From Viridibacillus sp050279675 (GTDB lineage Bacteria; Bacillota; Bacilli; Bacillales_A; Planococcaceae): a stretch of DNA of 64,000 nucleotides. The stretch's first letter is position 1; every line of letters begins with the position of its first letter. Below are positions 44,805 to 53,515 of this stretch, piece by piece. Both the position numbers and the translations under genes were made by a program. The DNA is taken from contig NZ_JBNNUK010000003.1 of assembly GCF_050279675.1 (NCBI RefSeq), forward strand, positions 1-64,000, written 5' to 3'. Below the pieces are notes generated by a model. It ran no database searches. It saw only the letters and a program-made list of their open reading frames with translations, and was not told the DNA's origin.

Positions 44805-45101
44805 TTAAGCTTCTTGAGCGACAGGGTATACACTTACTTTTTTCTTGTCGCGACCGTAGCGTTCAAATTTAACTACGCCGTCAACTTTTGCGAAAAGTGT
44901 ATCGTCTCCACCGCGGCCAACGTTTTCACCTGGATAAATTTTAGTACCGCGTTGACGGTAAAGAATTGATCCACCAGAAACGAATTGACCATCAGCACGT
45001 TTAGCTCCAAGGCGTTTTGACTCAGAGTCACGACCGTTCTTAGTAGAACCTACCCCTTTTTTCGAAGCGAAAAACTGAAGATCTAAAGTTAATAACATCA
45101 T
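44805..45101 (-). CDS. rpmA: 50S ribosomal protein L27 precursor
   Basis: 98 residues from ATG 45101, seven bases after GGAGG. The N-terminal LDLQFF followed by ASKKGVGSTKNGRDS is the Firmicute-specific extension that Prp must remove before L27 enters the ribosome. The rest (GGSILYRQRGTKIYPGENVGRGGDDTLFA) is typical L27. The protease gene is immediately upstream in the operon. Confidence 0.97.
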   Translation of the reverse strand: MMLLTLDLQFFASKKGVGSTKNGRDSESKRLGAKRADGQFVSGGSILYRQRGTKIYPGENVGRGGDDTLFAKVDGVVKFERYGRDKKKVSVYPVAQEA

Positions 45102-45113
45102 CTGTTCCACCTC

Positions 45114-45452
45114 CTACATTTGGGAATATGATATCTGAATAAATTGTCCGTAACTTTGCACAATTGTATACAACTGTGCAACCATTGTTTGAACAACTAA
45201 TTGTAAGCGACTGTCTAATTCTTCATCTAAATCGGCTGGCAAAGTGACGTGGAGATATCCACCTTCACCCTCTTGCTGAATAGTAGGTTCAACATTTAAT
45301 AGTTGGTACATGGCATTAACAGTGCCAAAAGCAATTGCTGATGCGCCTGCACACACTAAATCTTTCCCTGATTCATCAAAATCTGCGTGACCTTTCATTT
45401 CAAATGAAGATACATGTCTTTTTTCATCGTGATTAATCGTTACTTGGATCAT
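45114..45452 (-). CDS. prp: Ribosomal-processing cysteine protease Prp
   Basis: 112 residues (YsxB family). The catalytic histidine is in KGHADFDESG (about His22) and the cysteine in DLVCAGASAI (about Cys34). It cleaves the L27 extension encoded in the next gene. It lies between rplU and rpmA, as in all Firmicutes with the long L27. Confidence 0.95.
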   Translation of the reverse strand: MIQVTINHDEKRHVSSFEMKGHADFDESGKDLVCAGASAIAFGTVNAMYQLLNVEPTIQQEGEGGYLHVTLPADLDEELDSRLQLVVQTMVAQLYTIVQSYGQFIQISYSQM

Positions 45453-45467
45453 TTAATCACCTCACTA

Positions 45468-45776
45468 TTAAGCGTTGATAGCTTCAACTACTAATTTAGT
45501 ATAAGGTTGACGGTGACCTTGTTTACGACGGTAGTTTTTCTTAGCTTTAAGTTTGAAAACAACGATTTTCTTTTGACGACCGTGTTTTTCAACTTTAGCT
45601 GTTACAGTAGCGCCTGCCACGAATGGAGCACCAACTTTAACCGCTTCGCCACCTACGAATAAAACTTTGTCAAAAGTAACCACTTCACCATCTTCTGCGT
45701 TTAATTTCTCAACGTAGATTTCTTGGCCAGCTTCAACTTTGATTTGTTTACCACCAGTTTCGATAATTGCGTACAT
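45468..45776 (-). CDS. rplU: 50S ribosomal protein L21
   Basis: 102 residues. Begins MYAIIETGGKQIKVEAGQ, and the C-terminal KAKKNYRRKQGHRQPYTK is the rRNA-binding motif. AGGAGGTGCAGAT leads into the ATG. First gene of rplU-prp-rpmA, behind the L21 leader. Confidence 0.97.
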   Translation of the reverse strand: MYAIIETGGKQIKVEAGQEIYVEKLNAEDGEVVTFDKVLFVGGEAVKVGAPFVAGATVTAKVEKHGRQKKIVVFKLKAKKNYRRKQGHRQPYTKLVVEAINA

Positions 45777-45780
45777 ATCT

Positions 45781-45885
45781 GCACCTCCTCTTATAACTCA
45801 GACTCGCCCTCAATCAGGTGATCCCGAAAGATACTTAAAACCTTTTCAGCGCGGTTGTAGTAGCACGGGTGCTACAAACAATAAC
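45781..45885 (-). promoter_or_regulatory. L21 leader RNA
   Basis: The minus-strand 5' untranslated region shows TAGCACCCGTGCTA, CGCGCTGAAAAGG, GGGATCACCTGATTGAGGG and GCGAGTCTGAGTTATAAG before the ribosome site. This corresponds to the Firmicute L21 leader motif, which is thought to mediate autogenous control of rplU-prp-rpmA. Confidence 0.8.
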
Positions 45886-45891
45886 ATTAAA

Positions 45892-45920
45892 ATACTACCA
45901 CATAGAAACTATTACGTCAA
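45892..45920 (-). promoter_or_regulatory. Promoter of the rplU operon
   Basis: TTGACG (45915-45920) and TAGTAT (45892-45897) on the minus strand are 17 bases apart and predict a start at about 45885. The -35 box begins right after the spoIVFB stop codon. Confidence 0.65.
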
Positions 45921-46553
45921 TATATTTAATGCATACTTTTCAAATGCTTTAGTATATTTCCGATATCTCCATTCTTTTATATTTTGAAATAATATAAATA
46001 AAAATAAAAAGAGCAAAAATACGGACTTTGGTAATAATAAAATACAGCACAGTAAAATCGCTAAACATGTAATAATTGAATACTTTAAAAAAAACTCATG
46101 TATTTCATATAGGGGTCGTTTTCCGCTTAATAAGATTTCGATTATTCGACCACCGTCTAAAGGCCAAATTGGCAATAGATTAATAATTAAAATGAAGAAT
46201 TGTATGTATACCAGCGGTTCTTGTATCGCCACTGGCATGAATAGAGCTAAAATCAAGAGAAAAAAAGTAGCAATCGGTCCAGCAGCCGCAACTACTAACC
46301 TATGCTTTTTACGAATCAACTGTGTTTTCGCAAGGCTTATTTCCCCTCCATAAGGCATAATCGTACAGTCTTTAATGATGAGCTTATATTTGCTAGCAGC
46401 TATTAAATGTCCGCATTCATGCCAAAGCAATGAGCCGAGAATCATGGCATAGTGAGCTACATTACCTGAAACCAATAATATAATTATTATTGGTATCATC
46501 GTGGGATGTATGCGAAATTTGAGTACTCTTATTTTCCCTCTCACTTCAACCAC
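45912..46553 (-). CDS. spoIVFB: SpoIVFB, site-2-type membrane metalloprotease for pro-sigma-K
   Basis: 213 residues with five or six membrane helices. The zinc motif HECGH is in SLLWHECGHLIAASK (about 44-48), and the third ligand is in NLLPIWPLDGGR (about 131-142). M50 family. It cuts pro-sigma-K in the outer forespore membrane. Its GTG start overlaps the end of spoIVFA. Confidence 0.92.
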   Translation of the reverse strand: MVEVRGKIRVLKFRIHPTMIPIIIILLVSGNVAHYAMILGSLLWHECGHLIAASKYKLIIKDCTIMPYGGEISLAKTQLIRKKHRLVVAAAGPIATFFLLILALFMPVAIQEPLVYIQFFILIINLLPIWPLDGGRIIEILLSGKRPLYEIHEFFLKYSIITCLAILLCCILLLPKSVFLLFLFLFILFQNIKEWRYRKYTKAFEKYALNILT

Positions 46554-47083
46554 TCTTTTATCGCGGTTGAATCAAGCATAGTTCCCTTTTTCTCAACTTG
46601 TAAATAAAGACGCCCCGACGTTAAATTTGAAATTGTTTCTCCTTCCTTAACTGAGGTATATGGTAATATTGTCAATTCGTCTAAAAAGCCATACGTAACA
46701 TTTTCACCATTTTCATAAATGACTGTCATCGTCTTCCCAAGCGATTCCGTATGGCCAGTGAAAATGACATATCCATCTTGTTTGGCACGTATACTAATAT
46801 TCTCTTTATAAGAGAGTAAAGTACCGTTCGAGAACGGCTGTAAAGTGGAAAATGCAGCTAGCTCTCCCTCATATAAAGGAGCTGTTACAGTAATTGAATC
46901 ATCTTGTTTACCATCTGGATTAAGCAAACCCTTTGTCCAATTTCGTAGCACCACGAAATCTTCACCAGTACTTGTAATTTGCTTAATATTCGTCTGCATC
47001 GTACCATTTTTTTCAAGTGTCGAAATCATAACAACACTAAATGTAATGAGGAATGCCAAAATCCACTTCAATTTATTCTTCAA
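46541..47083 (-). CDS. spoIVFA: SpoIVFA, regulator of the SpoIVFB protease
   Basis: About 180 residues from TTG 47083, which follows GAGGTG by five bases. An ATG 20 codons upstream (47143) has no ribosome site. One membrane helix (about 8-25) precedes an extracytoplasmic LytM-like domain (about 85-175: PLYEGELAAFSTLQPF, DGYVIFTGHTESLGKTMTVIY, VKEGETISNL). SpoIVFA tethers and inhibits SpoIVFB until its own domain is cleaved. It is shorter than the B. subtilis protein (264), mainly at the N-terminus. Confidence 0.85.
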   Translation of the reverse strand: MKNKLKWILAFLITFSVVMISTLEKNGTMQTNIKQITSTGEDFVVLRNWTKGLLNPDGKQDDSITVTAPLYEGELAAFSTLQPFSNGTLLSYKENISIRAKQDGYVIFTGHTESLGKTMTVIYENGENVTYGFLDELTILPYTSVKEGETISNLTSGRLYLQVEKKGTMLDSTAIKEWLK

Positions 47084-47254
47084 ACTCTTCACCTCATAGT
47101 ATTCTTTATTGCAATATATGAGTAGAGAAGGTACTTCATTCATTTACATACTATATATAAACTTTATTTGGAGATAGAAATAAATTAAGTTATAAAAACT
47201 CTTTTGTACTATATCTGAAATTCAAGCCCTATTATCATATTCCCCAAAACAAAA

Positions 47255-47289
47255 AGACTACTCTACACATTTTAAATGTGGAGTAGTCT
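47255..47289 (-). terminator. minCD terminator
   Basis: AGACTACTCTACACATTT pairs with AAATGTGGAGTAGTCT with one mismatch; on the minus strand TTTTTGTTTTG follows. It lies 66 bases after minD. Confidence 0.85.
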
Positions 47290-47355
47290 AACTAATCGAG
47301 AACAATATTTTTCGGACTTTAGAGCTTGTCCAGCGTGGATGAGAATCTACCGAAC

Positions 47356-48153
47356 TTATTTAGAAAATAATGATTTGAGTTTAGCGAATACACCTTTACT
47401 CTCACCTTCTAAAGTCATAAGTGGAACTGATTCACCTAGGATTCGTCGTACGATGTTGCGATATGCTAAAGCCGCTTGTGTAGTCGGCTCCATCACAATC
47501 GGCTCACCTTTATTGGATGAGCTAATCACATTCTCATCATCTGGAATAATTCCTACCAAATCAATTGATAAGTGTGTAGTAATTTCGTTCACATCTAATG
47601 TATCGCCGCGATTCATTAAATGTGGACGAATCCGATTAATAATTAATTTAGGCGGTTCTATTTCTTCTTGTTCTAATAGACCAATAATACGATCTGCATC
47701 ACGCACCGCTGAAATTTCAGGCGTTGTTACAACTATTGCTTTGTCTGCACCAGCAACAGCGTTTTTATAACCTTGTTCAATTCCGGCCGGACAGTCAATT
47801 AACACAAAATCATAATCTCTTTTTAATTCACCAATTAACTGCTTCATTTGTTGTGGTGTTACTGCTGTCTTATCTGTTGTTTGAGCAGCGGGCAATAAAA
47901 ATAGTAATTCATCAAAGCGTTTATCTTTTACAAGCGCTTGGTGAATTTTACATCGACCTTCTATAGCATCTACTAAATCGTAAATAATGCGGTTTTCTAA
48001 TCCAAGGATAACATCAAGGTTGCGTAAACCGATGTCTGTATCAACTAAGCATACTTTTTTTCCTTGAAGTGCCAATGCAGTTCCTAGATTTGCAGTAGTC
48101 GTTGTTTTACCAACGCCTCCCTTACCAGAAGTTATAACAATTGCTTCTCCCAC
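47356..48153 (-). CDS. minD: Septum site-determining ATPase MinD
   Basis: 265 residues from GTG 48153, preceded by AAAGGAGG at a good distance; an ATG 33 codons upstream lies inside minC and is unlikely. The deviant Walker A GKGGVGKTT (10-18), the DTDIGLRNLD motif and the C-terminal amphipathic helix (VFAKLKSLFSK) for membrane binding are intact. It activates MinC at the membrane to block polar division. Confidence 0.96.
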   Translation of the reverse strand: MGEAIVITSGKGGVGKTTTTANLGTALALQGKKVCLVDTDIGLRNLDVILGLENRIIYDLVDAIEGRCKIHQALVKDKRFDELLFLLPAAQTTDKTAVTPQQMKQLIGELKRDYDFVLIDCPAGIEQGYKNAVAGADKAIVVTTPEISAVRDADRIIGLLEQEEIEPPKLIINRIRPHLMNRGDTLDVNEITTHLSIDLVGIIPDDENVISSSNKGEPIVMEPTTQAALAYRNIVRRILGESVPLMTLEGESKGVFAKLKSLFSK

Positions 48154-48154
48154 A

Positions 48155-48826
48155 TTAGCTTCCTCCTTTAAACGTTGACAGATTTGGTCTAAATAAACGC
48201 AAATCTTGCAAGCGGTCAATCGTAATATGACCATTTGAATGTATGTACGCACATTCCATTTCAGGTGTTTCAGACAAAACGGCTAATTCATTTGTCATAA
48301 GTTCCATCAAGTCAGCAATCAGTAGATGGGTTGCTTCAAGCCAAGACGCTGCTATAACTGCTTCACGGTTACCTTTTGCACCAGCATGAGCAATTCCTTT
48401 TAAACGTCCTAAGACGAAAATACTACCGCCCGCTTCAACTTTAGCGTTAGGATTAACATCTCCAACAACTACTAAGTCACCTTCAGCACGAATCGTTTGT
48501 CCCGATCGTACGATACCAACATAAGTAGCAGATCTGCTTTCTACCACTCTACGATTACTTTCCTCAACAGAAATTACATCGCTCTTAATCTTTGAAACTT
48601 TTAAATGCTCGGATTGCTGAACAATATGCAAAATTTCTTTCAATTGTTCTTCCTCACAATAACGATTTCCTAATTGAATCTGTACTTCAGCTTGACCTTC
48701 CATACCTTCTTCGGACACCTTACGCTTAAGTTCATCGATTAACTCTGAGTAAGCGCATTGATCGTCTAGTCGAAGCACAAGTCCATCCTTCGTACCTTTA
48801 ATATAGACTAGCTGCTTTGTCGACAA
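48155..48826 (-). CDS. minC: Septum site-determining protein MinC
   Basis: About 223 residues. I prefer TTG 48826 because GAGGTG is six bases upstream; a GTG three codons earlier overlaps it. The N-terminal FtsZ-inhibiting domain (about 1-85) and the C-terminal beta-helix domain (about 100-205: RSGQTIRAEGDLVVVGDVNPNAKVEAGG) are present. It works with MinD, whose gene starts next to the minC stop. Confidence 0.94.
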   Translation of the reverse strand: MSTKQLVYIKGTKDGLVLRLDDQCAYSELIDELKRKVSEEGMEGQAEVQIQLGNRYCEEEQLKEILHIVQQSEHLKVSKIKSDVISVEESNRRVVESRSATYVGIVRSGQTIRAEGDLVVVGDVNPNAKVEAGGSIFVLGRLKGIAHAGAKGNREAVIAASWLEATHLLIADLMELMTNELAVLSETPEMECAYIHSNGHITIDRLQDLRLFRPNLSTFKGGS

Positions 48827-48847
48827 ATGCGTCACCTCACGATTTTT

Positions 48848-49378
48848 TTATAAAATGGATTGATTTGCTTTTTGCAATACGCGCGCTTGTATTAAATATC
48901 TAAACGTCCAACCAAGCATGATGAGGAATATTGAATTCGCAATCATTGTTGGTATTAAACGCTGATTTAAAAATTCTGAAAATGGAATAGTCGTAAATGA
49001 AATTATTAAGAAAAATTGATGTAAGATAATCTCTAATAACGCGACTAATAGTAACGATAATGTTGTTGTTACAAATAAATTCTGATGGATATATTTTACT
49101 GTAGAACCTGCTATAAAACAAATAAATGGGTACAAAAATGAATATAATCCAATAATATCAATGTAGAAGATATCATACAAGAGCCCAAAAATTAATCCAT
49201 ATAGCATAGCTCGTTTTCGATTGTAGTAAATCGAAAGAAATATCAAATATAATATTAAAAATCTCGGTACTAGATAAGCTAACTCACCATTCCACTCAAT
49301 TGGCGAAAATAGGGCAAATTCAGTTTCCAAAAAGAACAACACAACAGCGACTAGAGGAATTAGAAAACGTACCATCAT
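48848..49378 (-). CDS. mreD: Rod shape-determining protein MreD
   Basis: 176 residues with five hydrophobic helices and the typical PRFLILYLIFLSIYYNRKRAMLYGLIFGLLYD segment. It links the MreB cytoskeleton to cell-wall synthesis. Its start overlaps the mreC stop. Confidence 0.93.
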   Translation of the reverse strand: MMVRFLIPLVAVVLFFLETEFALFSPIEWNGELAYLVPRFLILYLIFLSIYYNRKRAMLYGLIFGLLYDIFYIDIIGLYSFLYPFICFIAGSTVKYIHQNLFVTTTLSLLLVALLEIILHQFFLIISFTTIPFSEFLNQRLIPTMIANSIFLIMLGWTFRYLIQARVLQKANQSIL

Positions 49379-50292
49379 TCTCCATCCCCAGTCGTGTTAG
49401 TAGTAGTTTTATTTGTTTCGTCATTGTTAGTACTATTACCATCAGAGCCATCAATATTTATAGATTCTCTTTTCGCAATAATAACATGATCAAGCATTGA
49501 AAAGTTAGCAGCTGGTTTTACATAGGCAAGTTTTGTTAAACCATAATCATCTGTCGTAACTTCTGTTACTTCCCCAATTAGAATACCTTTCGGGAAAATA
49601 CCACCTAAACCAGATGTCATAACTTTATCGCCTTTTTTCACTTTCAAACTAGAGTCAATACGTTTTAGTATTAATTCGTTACGTTTCTCATCAAAACCTT
49701 CTATTAAGCCGAATACTTGTTTTTTATTTGCAACAACTGCTGATACACGATAATTCGGATTATTGGTAGTCAATAACTCTACTTCTGATGTATACGGTGT
49801 CGTTTGCACGATTTTACCAATTAAGCCTTCAGATGTTCTAACTGCCATGTTGACTTTAATCCCATCCATCGTACCTTGGTCCAAAATTAACTTTTCTTCC
49901 CATTGATCAGGATTTCGCGCAATAACAGTTGCTTGAATTGGATTGAATTTCTTCAGATCCTCTTCTTTGCCAATTATAGCTCGTAGCTTGTCATTTTCAA
50001 TCTTCAAATCATTGACTTCGCCCTGCAGTACTGCAAATTCTTCCAAACGCGATTTTAATCTTTTGTTTTCATCATACGTATTTAATAATGCATCGACATT
50101 ATTAAAGATTCCTGTTATATAGTGAGCCGGTTTGGACACTAGAGATTGTCCAAAACCGACTGTATCTTTAATAATTTGTTCAGGAAGCGAGGCGTTTTGA
50201 CGATCGCGTAAGGAGAAGCTAATCAATGCCACGAGGAAAATTACGCCGACAAGCAGCAAAATTAATCGCTTATTCGAGAAAAACTGTGGCAT
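49375..50292 (-). CDS. mreC: Rod shape-determining protein MreC
   Basis: 305 residues. A membrane helix (about 9-26), a coiled coil (about 70-110) and two beta-barrel domains (about 120-270) with LDQGTMDGIKVNMAV and VTSGLGGIFPKGILIGEV are visible. The C-terminal tail is rich in Asn and Thr and probably disordered. It forms the extracytoplasmic scaffold of the elongasome. It lies 13 bases after mreB. Confidence 0.95.
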   Translation of the reverse strand: MPQFFSNKRLILLLVGVIFLVALISFSLRDRQNASLPEQIIKDTVGFGQSLVSKPAHYITGIFNNVDALLNTYDENKRLKSRLEEFAVLQGEVNDLKIENDKLRAIIGKEEDLKKFNPIQATVIARNPDQWEEKLILDQGTMDGIKVNMAVRTSEGLIGKIVQTTPYTSEVELLTTNNPNYRVSAVVANKKQVFGLIEGFDEKRNELILKRIDSSLKVKKGDKVMTSGLGGIFPKGILIGEVTEVTTDDYGLTKLAYVKPAANFSMLDHVIIAKRESINIDGSDGNSTNNDETNKTTTNTTGDGE

Positions 50293-50305
50293 TGCCTAAA
50301 CCTCC

Positions 50306-51325
50306 TTAACCTTTCGTTTGTTGACGACGTACTAAATCGATATGATCTAACGCCATACCAGTACCAATTGCAACACAATCTAATGGATTTTCAGCAATAA
50401 ATACCGGCATATTTGTTTCACTACTGATAACTTTATCTAAGCTTTTCAGTAGAGCTCCACCACCAGTTAATACAATACCGCGTTCCATAACATCAGCAGA
50501 AAGCTCTGGTGGAGTTTGCTCTAATGTTTTCTTAACGCCATCGATAATGGCAGAGATAGATTCACGTAATGCTTCAGCAATTTCGATAGAAGAAATTTCA
50601 ATTGTTTTTGGTAAGCCTGTTACTAAATCACGACCGCGGATTTCCATGCGCTCTTCAGGACCTTCAGTGCTAGCAGAACCAATTTCCATTTTAATAGATT
50701 CCGAAGTACGTTCACCAATAGTTAAATTATAAGATTTACGAATATAAGCTGTAATGGCTTGATCCATTGCATCACCCGCAACACGTACAGATTCACTTGT
50801 CACAATACCACCTAATGAGATAACAGCAACTTCAGTAGTACCACCACCGATATCAACAACCATACTACCTGTTGGTTCCCAAACTGGTAAGTTAGCACCT
50901 ATTGCTGCTGCAAATGGTTCTTCAATTGTGAAAGCATCTTTCGCGCCTGCTTGACGAGATGCATCTATAACAGCACGTTGTTCAACAGATGTAATACCAT
51001 ATGGTACACAAATCATCACATTCGGCTTCTTCCAGTTACCACCTGAAGATTTCATAGCTTCACGTAAATAATATTGAATCATAGTAGTAGTAATATCAAA
51101 ATCAGCAATAACCCCATCTTTCATTGGGCGGATTGCTACGATCGAACCTGGAGTACGACCAATCATATTTTTTGCATCGTTACCTACTGCTACGATTTCA
51201 CCTGTTTTTGTATTTTTCGCAACTACAGAAGGCTCTCTGAGTACGATTCCTTTTCCTTTAATAAATACCAATGTATTTGCTGTGCCGAGGTCAATCCCGA
51301 CATCTTTCCCACCTAATCCAAACAC
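50306..51325 (-). CDS. mreB: Rod shape-determining actin homologue MreB
   Basis: 339 residues. The actin phosphate-1 motif DLGTANTLVF (12-21), phosphate-2 VVDIGGGTTEVAVI and adenosine motif LTGGGALL are intact. It directs lateral wall synthesis. First gene of mreB-C-D-minC-D, with mreB 94 bases after radC. Confidence 0.97.
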   Translation of the reverse strand: MFGLGGKDVGIDLGTANTLVFIKGKGIVLREPSVVAKNTKTGEIVAVGNDAKNMIGRTPGSIVAIRPMKDGVIADFDITTTMIQYYLREAMKSSGGNWKKPNVMICVPYGITSVEQRAVIDASRQAGAKDAFTIEEPFAAAIGANLPVWEPTGSMVVDIGGGTTEVAVISLGGIVTSESVRVAGDAMDQAITAYIRKSYNLTIGERTSESIKMEIGSASTEGPEERMEIRGRDLVTGLPKTIEISSIEIAEALRESISAIIDGVKKTLEQTPPELSADVMERGIVLTGGGALLKSLDKVISSETNMPVFIAENPLDCVAIGTGMALDHIDLVRRQQTKG

Positions 51326-51419
51326 TATTATGTTCTTCCTTTCTCTATAGCCATAACTTTCTTAGCTGTCATAAAATCATAAGTTTTATTATAACGGAAA
51401 GGAATGAAAAATTACAGTG

Positions 51420-52118
51420 TTACATGTACCCTTTCTCCTTTAAACTTATAAATTGGTGGTCCCCAATTATGACATGGTCTAAAAGCTCTATACCTATTAT
51501 ATAGCCGGCTTCCTGGATTCTTTTTGTAACTTCAATATCTTCTGGTGAAGGAGCGGGGTTGCCTGAGGGATGATTATGCGCACAAACAAGCGAAGCAGCA
51601 GAGCGTTTAACAGCTTCACGAAAAATTTCACGTGGGTGTACGATACTAGCATTTAAACTACCAATGAAGATCGTTTGCTTATGAATAATTTGGTTTTTAA
51701 CATTCAAAAACAACACTACGAAATGCTCTTGTAGTAAAGCAGTCATATCAGCCATTAAGTATGTAGCCGCATCTTGAGGAGACCGGATAGTATAGCGATC
51801 TTCTATTCGCTGTTGCGACATTCTTCTACCCAGTTCAATGGCAGCTAGTAGTTGAATCGCTTTTGCTTCTCCAATTCCTTTTACAGACATGATTTCCTCG
51901 ATGGCTGCATGCTTTAATTCGTGAAGCTGTTCGAAAGAAGTTAAAACTCGATTTGCAATATGTAAAACAGATTCTTCCTTCGTTCCTGTCCGTAATAATA
52001 TTGCGATAAGCTCCTGGTTCGATAAACTCTCTGCTCCTTGTCGCTTTAAGCGTTCCCTTGGGCGGTCATCTTGATGCACATCACGGATCATCATTGGTTT
52101 AATAGTGTCAGTAGACAT
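51420..52118 (-). CDS. radC: RadC/MPN-domain protein
   Basis: 232 residues. The N-terminal UPF0758 helix-hairpin-helix segment (about 60-85: IMSVKGIGEAKAIQL) precedes a JAMM metalloprotease-like domain with VCAHNHPSGNPAPSPED (about 176-192). Its function in Bacillus is unclear despite the name. It overlaps the end of the maf-like gene. Confidence 0.94.
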   Translation of the reverse strand: MSTDTIKPMMIRDVHQDDRPRERLKRQGAESLSNQELIAILLRTGTKEESVLHIANRVLTSFEQLHELKHAAIEEIMSVKGIGEAKAIQLLAAIELGRRMSQQRIEDRYTIRSPQDAATYLMADMTALLQEHFVVLFLNVKNQIIHKQTIFIGSLNASIVHPREIFREAVKRSAASLVCAHNHPSGNPAPSPEDIEVTKRIQEAGYIIGIELLDHVIIGDHQFISLKEKGYM

Positions 52119-52719
52119 TGACTATCTCCCCTTCCTTTACACCGAGAATCTTTTTGCTAATTAGATGCTCTTGCAAAGCGTCAATTGGTAATCCAGCGAC
52201 ATTATCAAAATCACCCTCAATAGATTCCGTTAAATTTGCCCCTAATCCTTGTATATTATAACCAATATCATGTTCAAAAGGTTCCCCTGTTTCAACATAA
52301 TGTTCAATTATTTTTTGAGATAATTTTTTCATTGTTACTTTGGACTCAACTACAACCATTGTTACCTGCCCAAGATATCTAACTGCAATCGCTGTCGTTA
52401 CAATATGTTGACGATTCGACAGTTTAGCTAGATAACGATATGCAGCCTGTCTAGTAGTAGGTGGGCTCATAATTTCACCATTTATGCTAACGGTTCTTTT
52501 CGTCGAAATATATGCCTTATTATGGTCTACCATAAATTGACGCCACAACGTCACAAAAGAACAATAAACAGCAAAATCCAAAGGTGATGTAGTTGAAGGA
52601 TAATCAATGGCTACATGATGATACTCAACCTCATAAGGTATTTTAATACGAGCAAAAATATCTTCAGCATTGCCTTTTGGGCTCACTAGAATAATAGTCG
52701 TTACTGGATTTAAAGTCAT
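52108..52719 (-). CDS. maf: Maf-like protein without the catalytic motifs
   Basis: 203 residues from ATG 52719, seven bases after AAGGAGG. The C-terminal half fits Maf nucleotide pyrophosphatases (FEHDIGYNIQGLGANLTESIEGDFDNVAGLPIDAL). The order spoIIB-maf-radC also fits. The N-terminal SxSPRR loop is replaced by VSPKGNAED, and the ADTxV catalytic region by STKRTVSI, so both active-site motifs are lost. Maf normally hydrolyses dTTP/UTP or modified nucleotides and affects septation. This copy probably is inactive or has changed function. Confidence 0.8.
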   Translation of the reverse strand: MTLNPVTTIILVSPKGNAEDIFARIKIPYEVEYHHVAIDYPSTTSPLDFAVYCSFVTLWRQFMVDHNKAYISTKRTVSINGEIMSPPTTRQAAYRYLAKLSNRQHIVTTAIAVRYLGQVTMVVVESKVTMKKLSQKIIEHYVETGEPFEHDIGYNIQGLGANLTESIEGDFDNVAGLPIDALQEHLISKKILGVKEGEIVNVY

Positions 52720-52805
52720 TTCAATTCCCTCCTTTTTTGACATCATAATCGAAATGACATTTTTTTGAAAAGTGTTAAAACCGAGATTTGATGGGTTTTA
52801 ACACC

Positions 52806-53432
52806 TTAAAATCCAATCTTGAGACATTTGTTTTGTGCTGTATAGTGACTAATTAGCTGTAATCTGATTACTAGAATATCGTCTGAAACCTTTGACACCG
52901 CTTCAATGTTCGAAGACCAATTAGAAGGTGGATCAATCTTTTTCTTAGAGTCTTCAAAAGTAAACTTTGACACTTTTGATGCACTCAGCACTTTGGGCAT
53001 TTCGACAAGTGCTGGACTTTCACATTTAGCACCGCTAAAGCTTATCTTTTTTACGAATGAATCTTTATCTACCCTTTCTTTAATTTCCTTTTCCTTCGTT
53101 CCAACAGCAGACCATACAAAATATTGACCGCCAAATGAAACGATAGCACTCGTATATAGTTTTGGATTAGTACCTAAAAATTCCGTCGCGGATTGCTCAC
53201 TTGAAAAAACACCATACTGTTGTGCATAAAAGGTATATGCTTTGCCATCAACCTTAGCAGTTGTTGTCGTTTTTGTTGCAGTTTTCTTATCATTAGTAAC
53301 TTGCTTATCTGCCTGTCCATCAAAAAAATGCAATACAATGAAAAATAGAAAAACTCCTGCCACACCAATAATCACACCATGCACCATAGACAAGAGCAGC
53401 ATTTTTTTATTATTTCTAGATTCAAATTTCAT
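52806..53432 (-). CDS. spoIIB: SpoIIB-like SPOR-domain membrane protein
   Basis: 208 residues. A cytoplasmic N-terminus, one membrane helix (about 12-37), a Thr/Lys linker and a SPOR-like domain (about 65-130: YTFYAQQYGVFSSEQSATEFLG) make the SpoIIB layout. Position between maf and comC is the same as spoIIB in B. subtilis. SpoIIB localises the engulfment proteins SpoIIDMP at the septum. It is shorter than the B. subtilis protein (about 330 residues). Identification rests on position and domain plan. Confidence 0.72.
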   Translation of the reverse strand: MKFESRNNKKMLLLSMVHGVIIGVAGVFLFFIVLHFFDGQADKQVTNDKKTATKTTTTAKVDGKAYTFYAQQYGVFSSEQSATEFLGTNPKLYTSAIVSFGGQYFVWSAVGTKEKEIKERVDKDSFVKKISFSGAKCESPALVEMPKVLSASKVSKFTFEDSKKKIDPPSNWSSNIEAVSKVSDDILVIRLQLISHYTAQNKCLKIGF

Positions 53433-53470
53433 GTCATCACCCCTCTATTAACCGTAGCATGATGGCCATA

Positions 53471-53500
53471 AAAAAAGACAAGACTTCTGTCGTCTTGTCT
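53471..53500 (-). terminator. Terminator of the pilus operon
   Basis: AGACAAGAC (53476-53484) pairs perfectly with GTCTTGTCT (53492-53500); on the minus strand TTTTTT follows. It separates comC from spoIIB. Confidence 0.85.
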
Positions 53501-53515
53501 ACAAAATTTATCTTG

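Noticed and set aside
45781..45885. Possible T-box or other riboswitch before rplU
   Set aside because: There is no T-box sequence or terminator; the sequence fits the L21 leader.
48154..48252. Longer N-terminus for MinD
   Set aside because: It would lie inside minC, and the GTG at 48153 aligns with the known MinD start and has a strong ribosome site.
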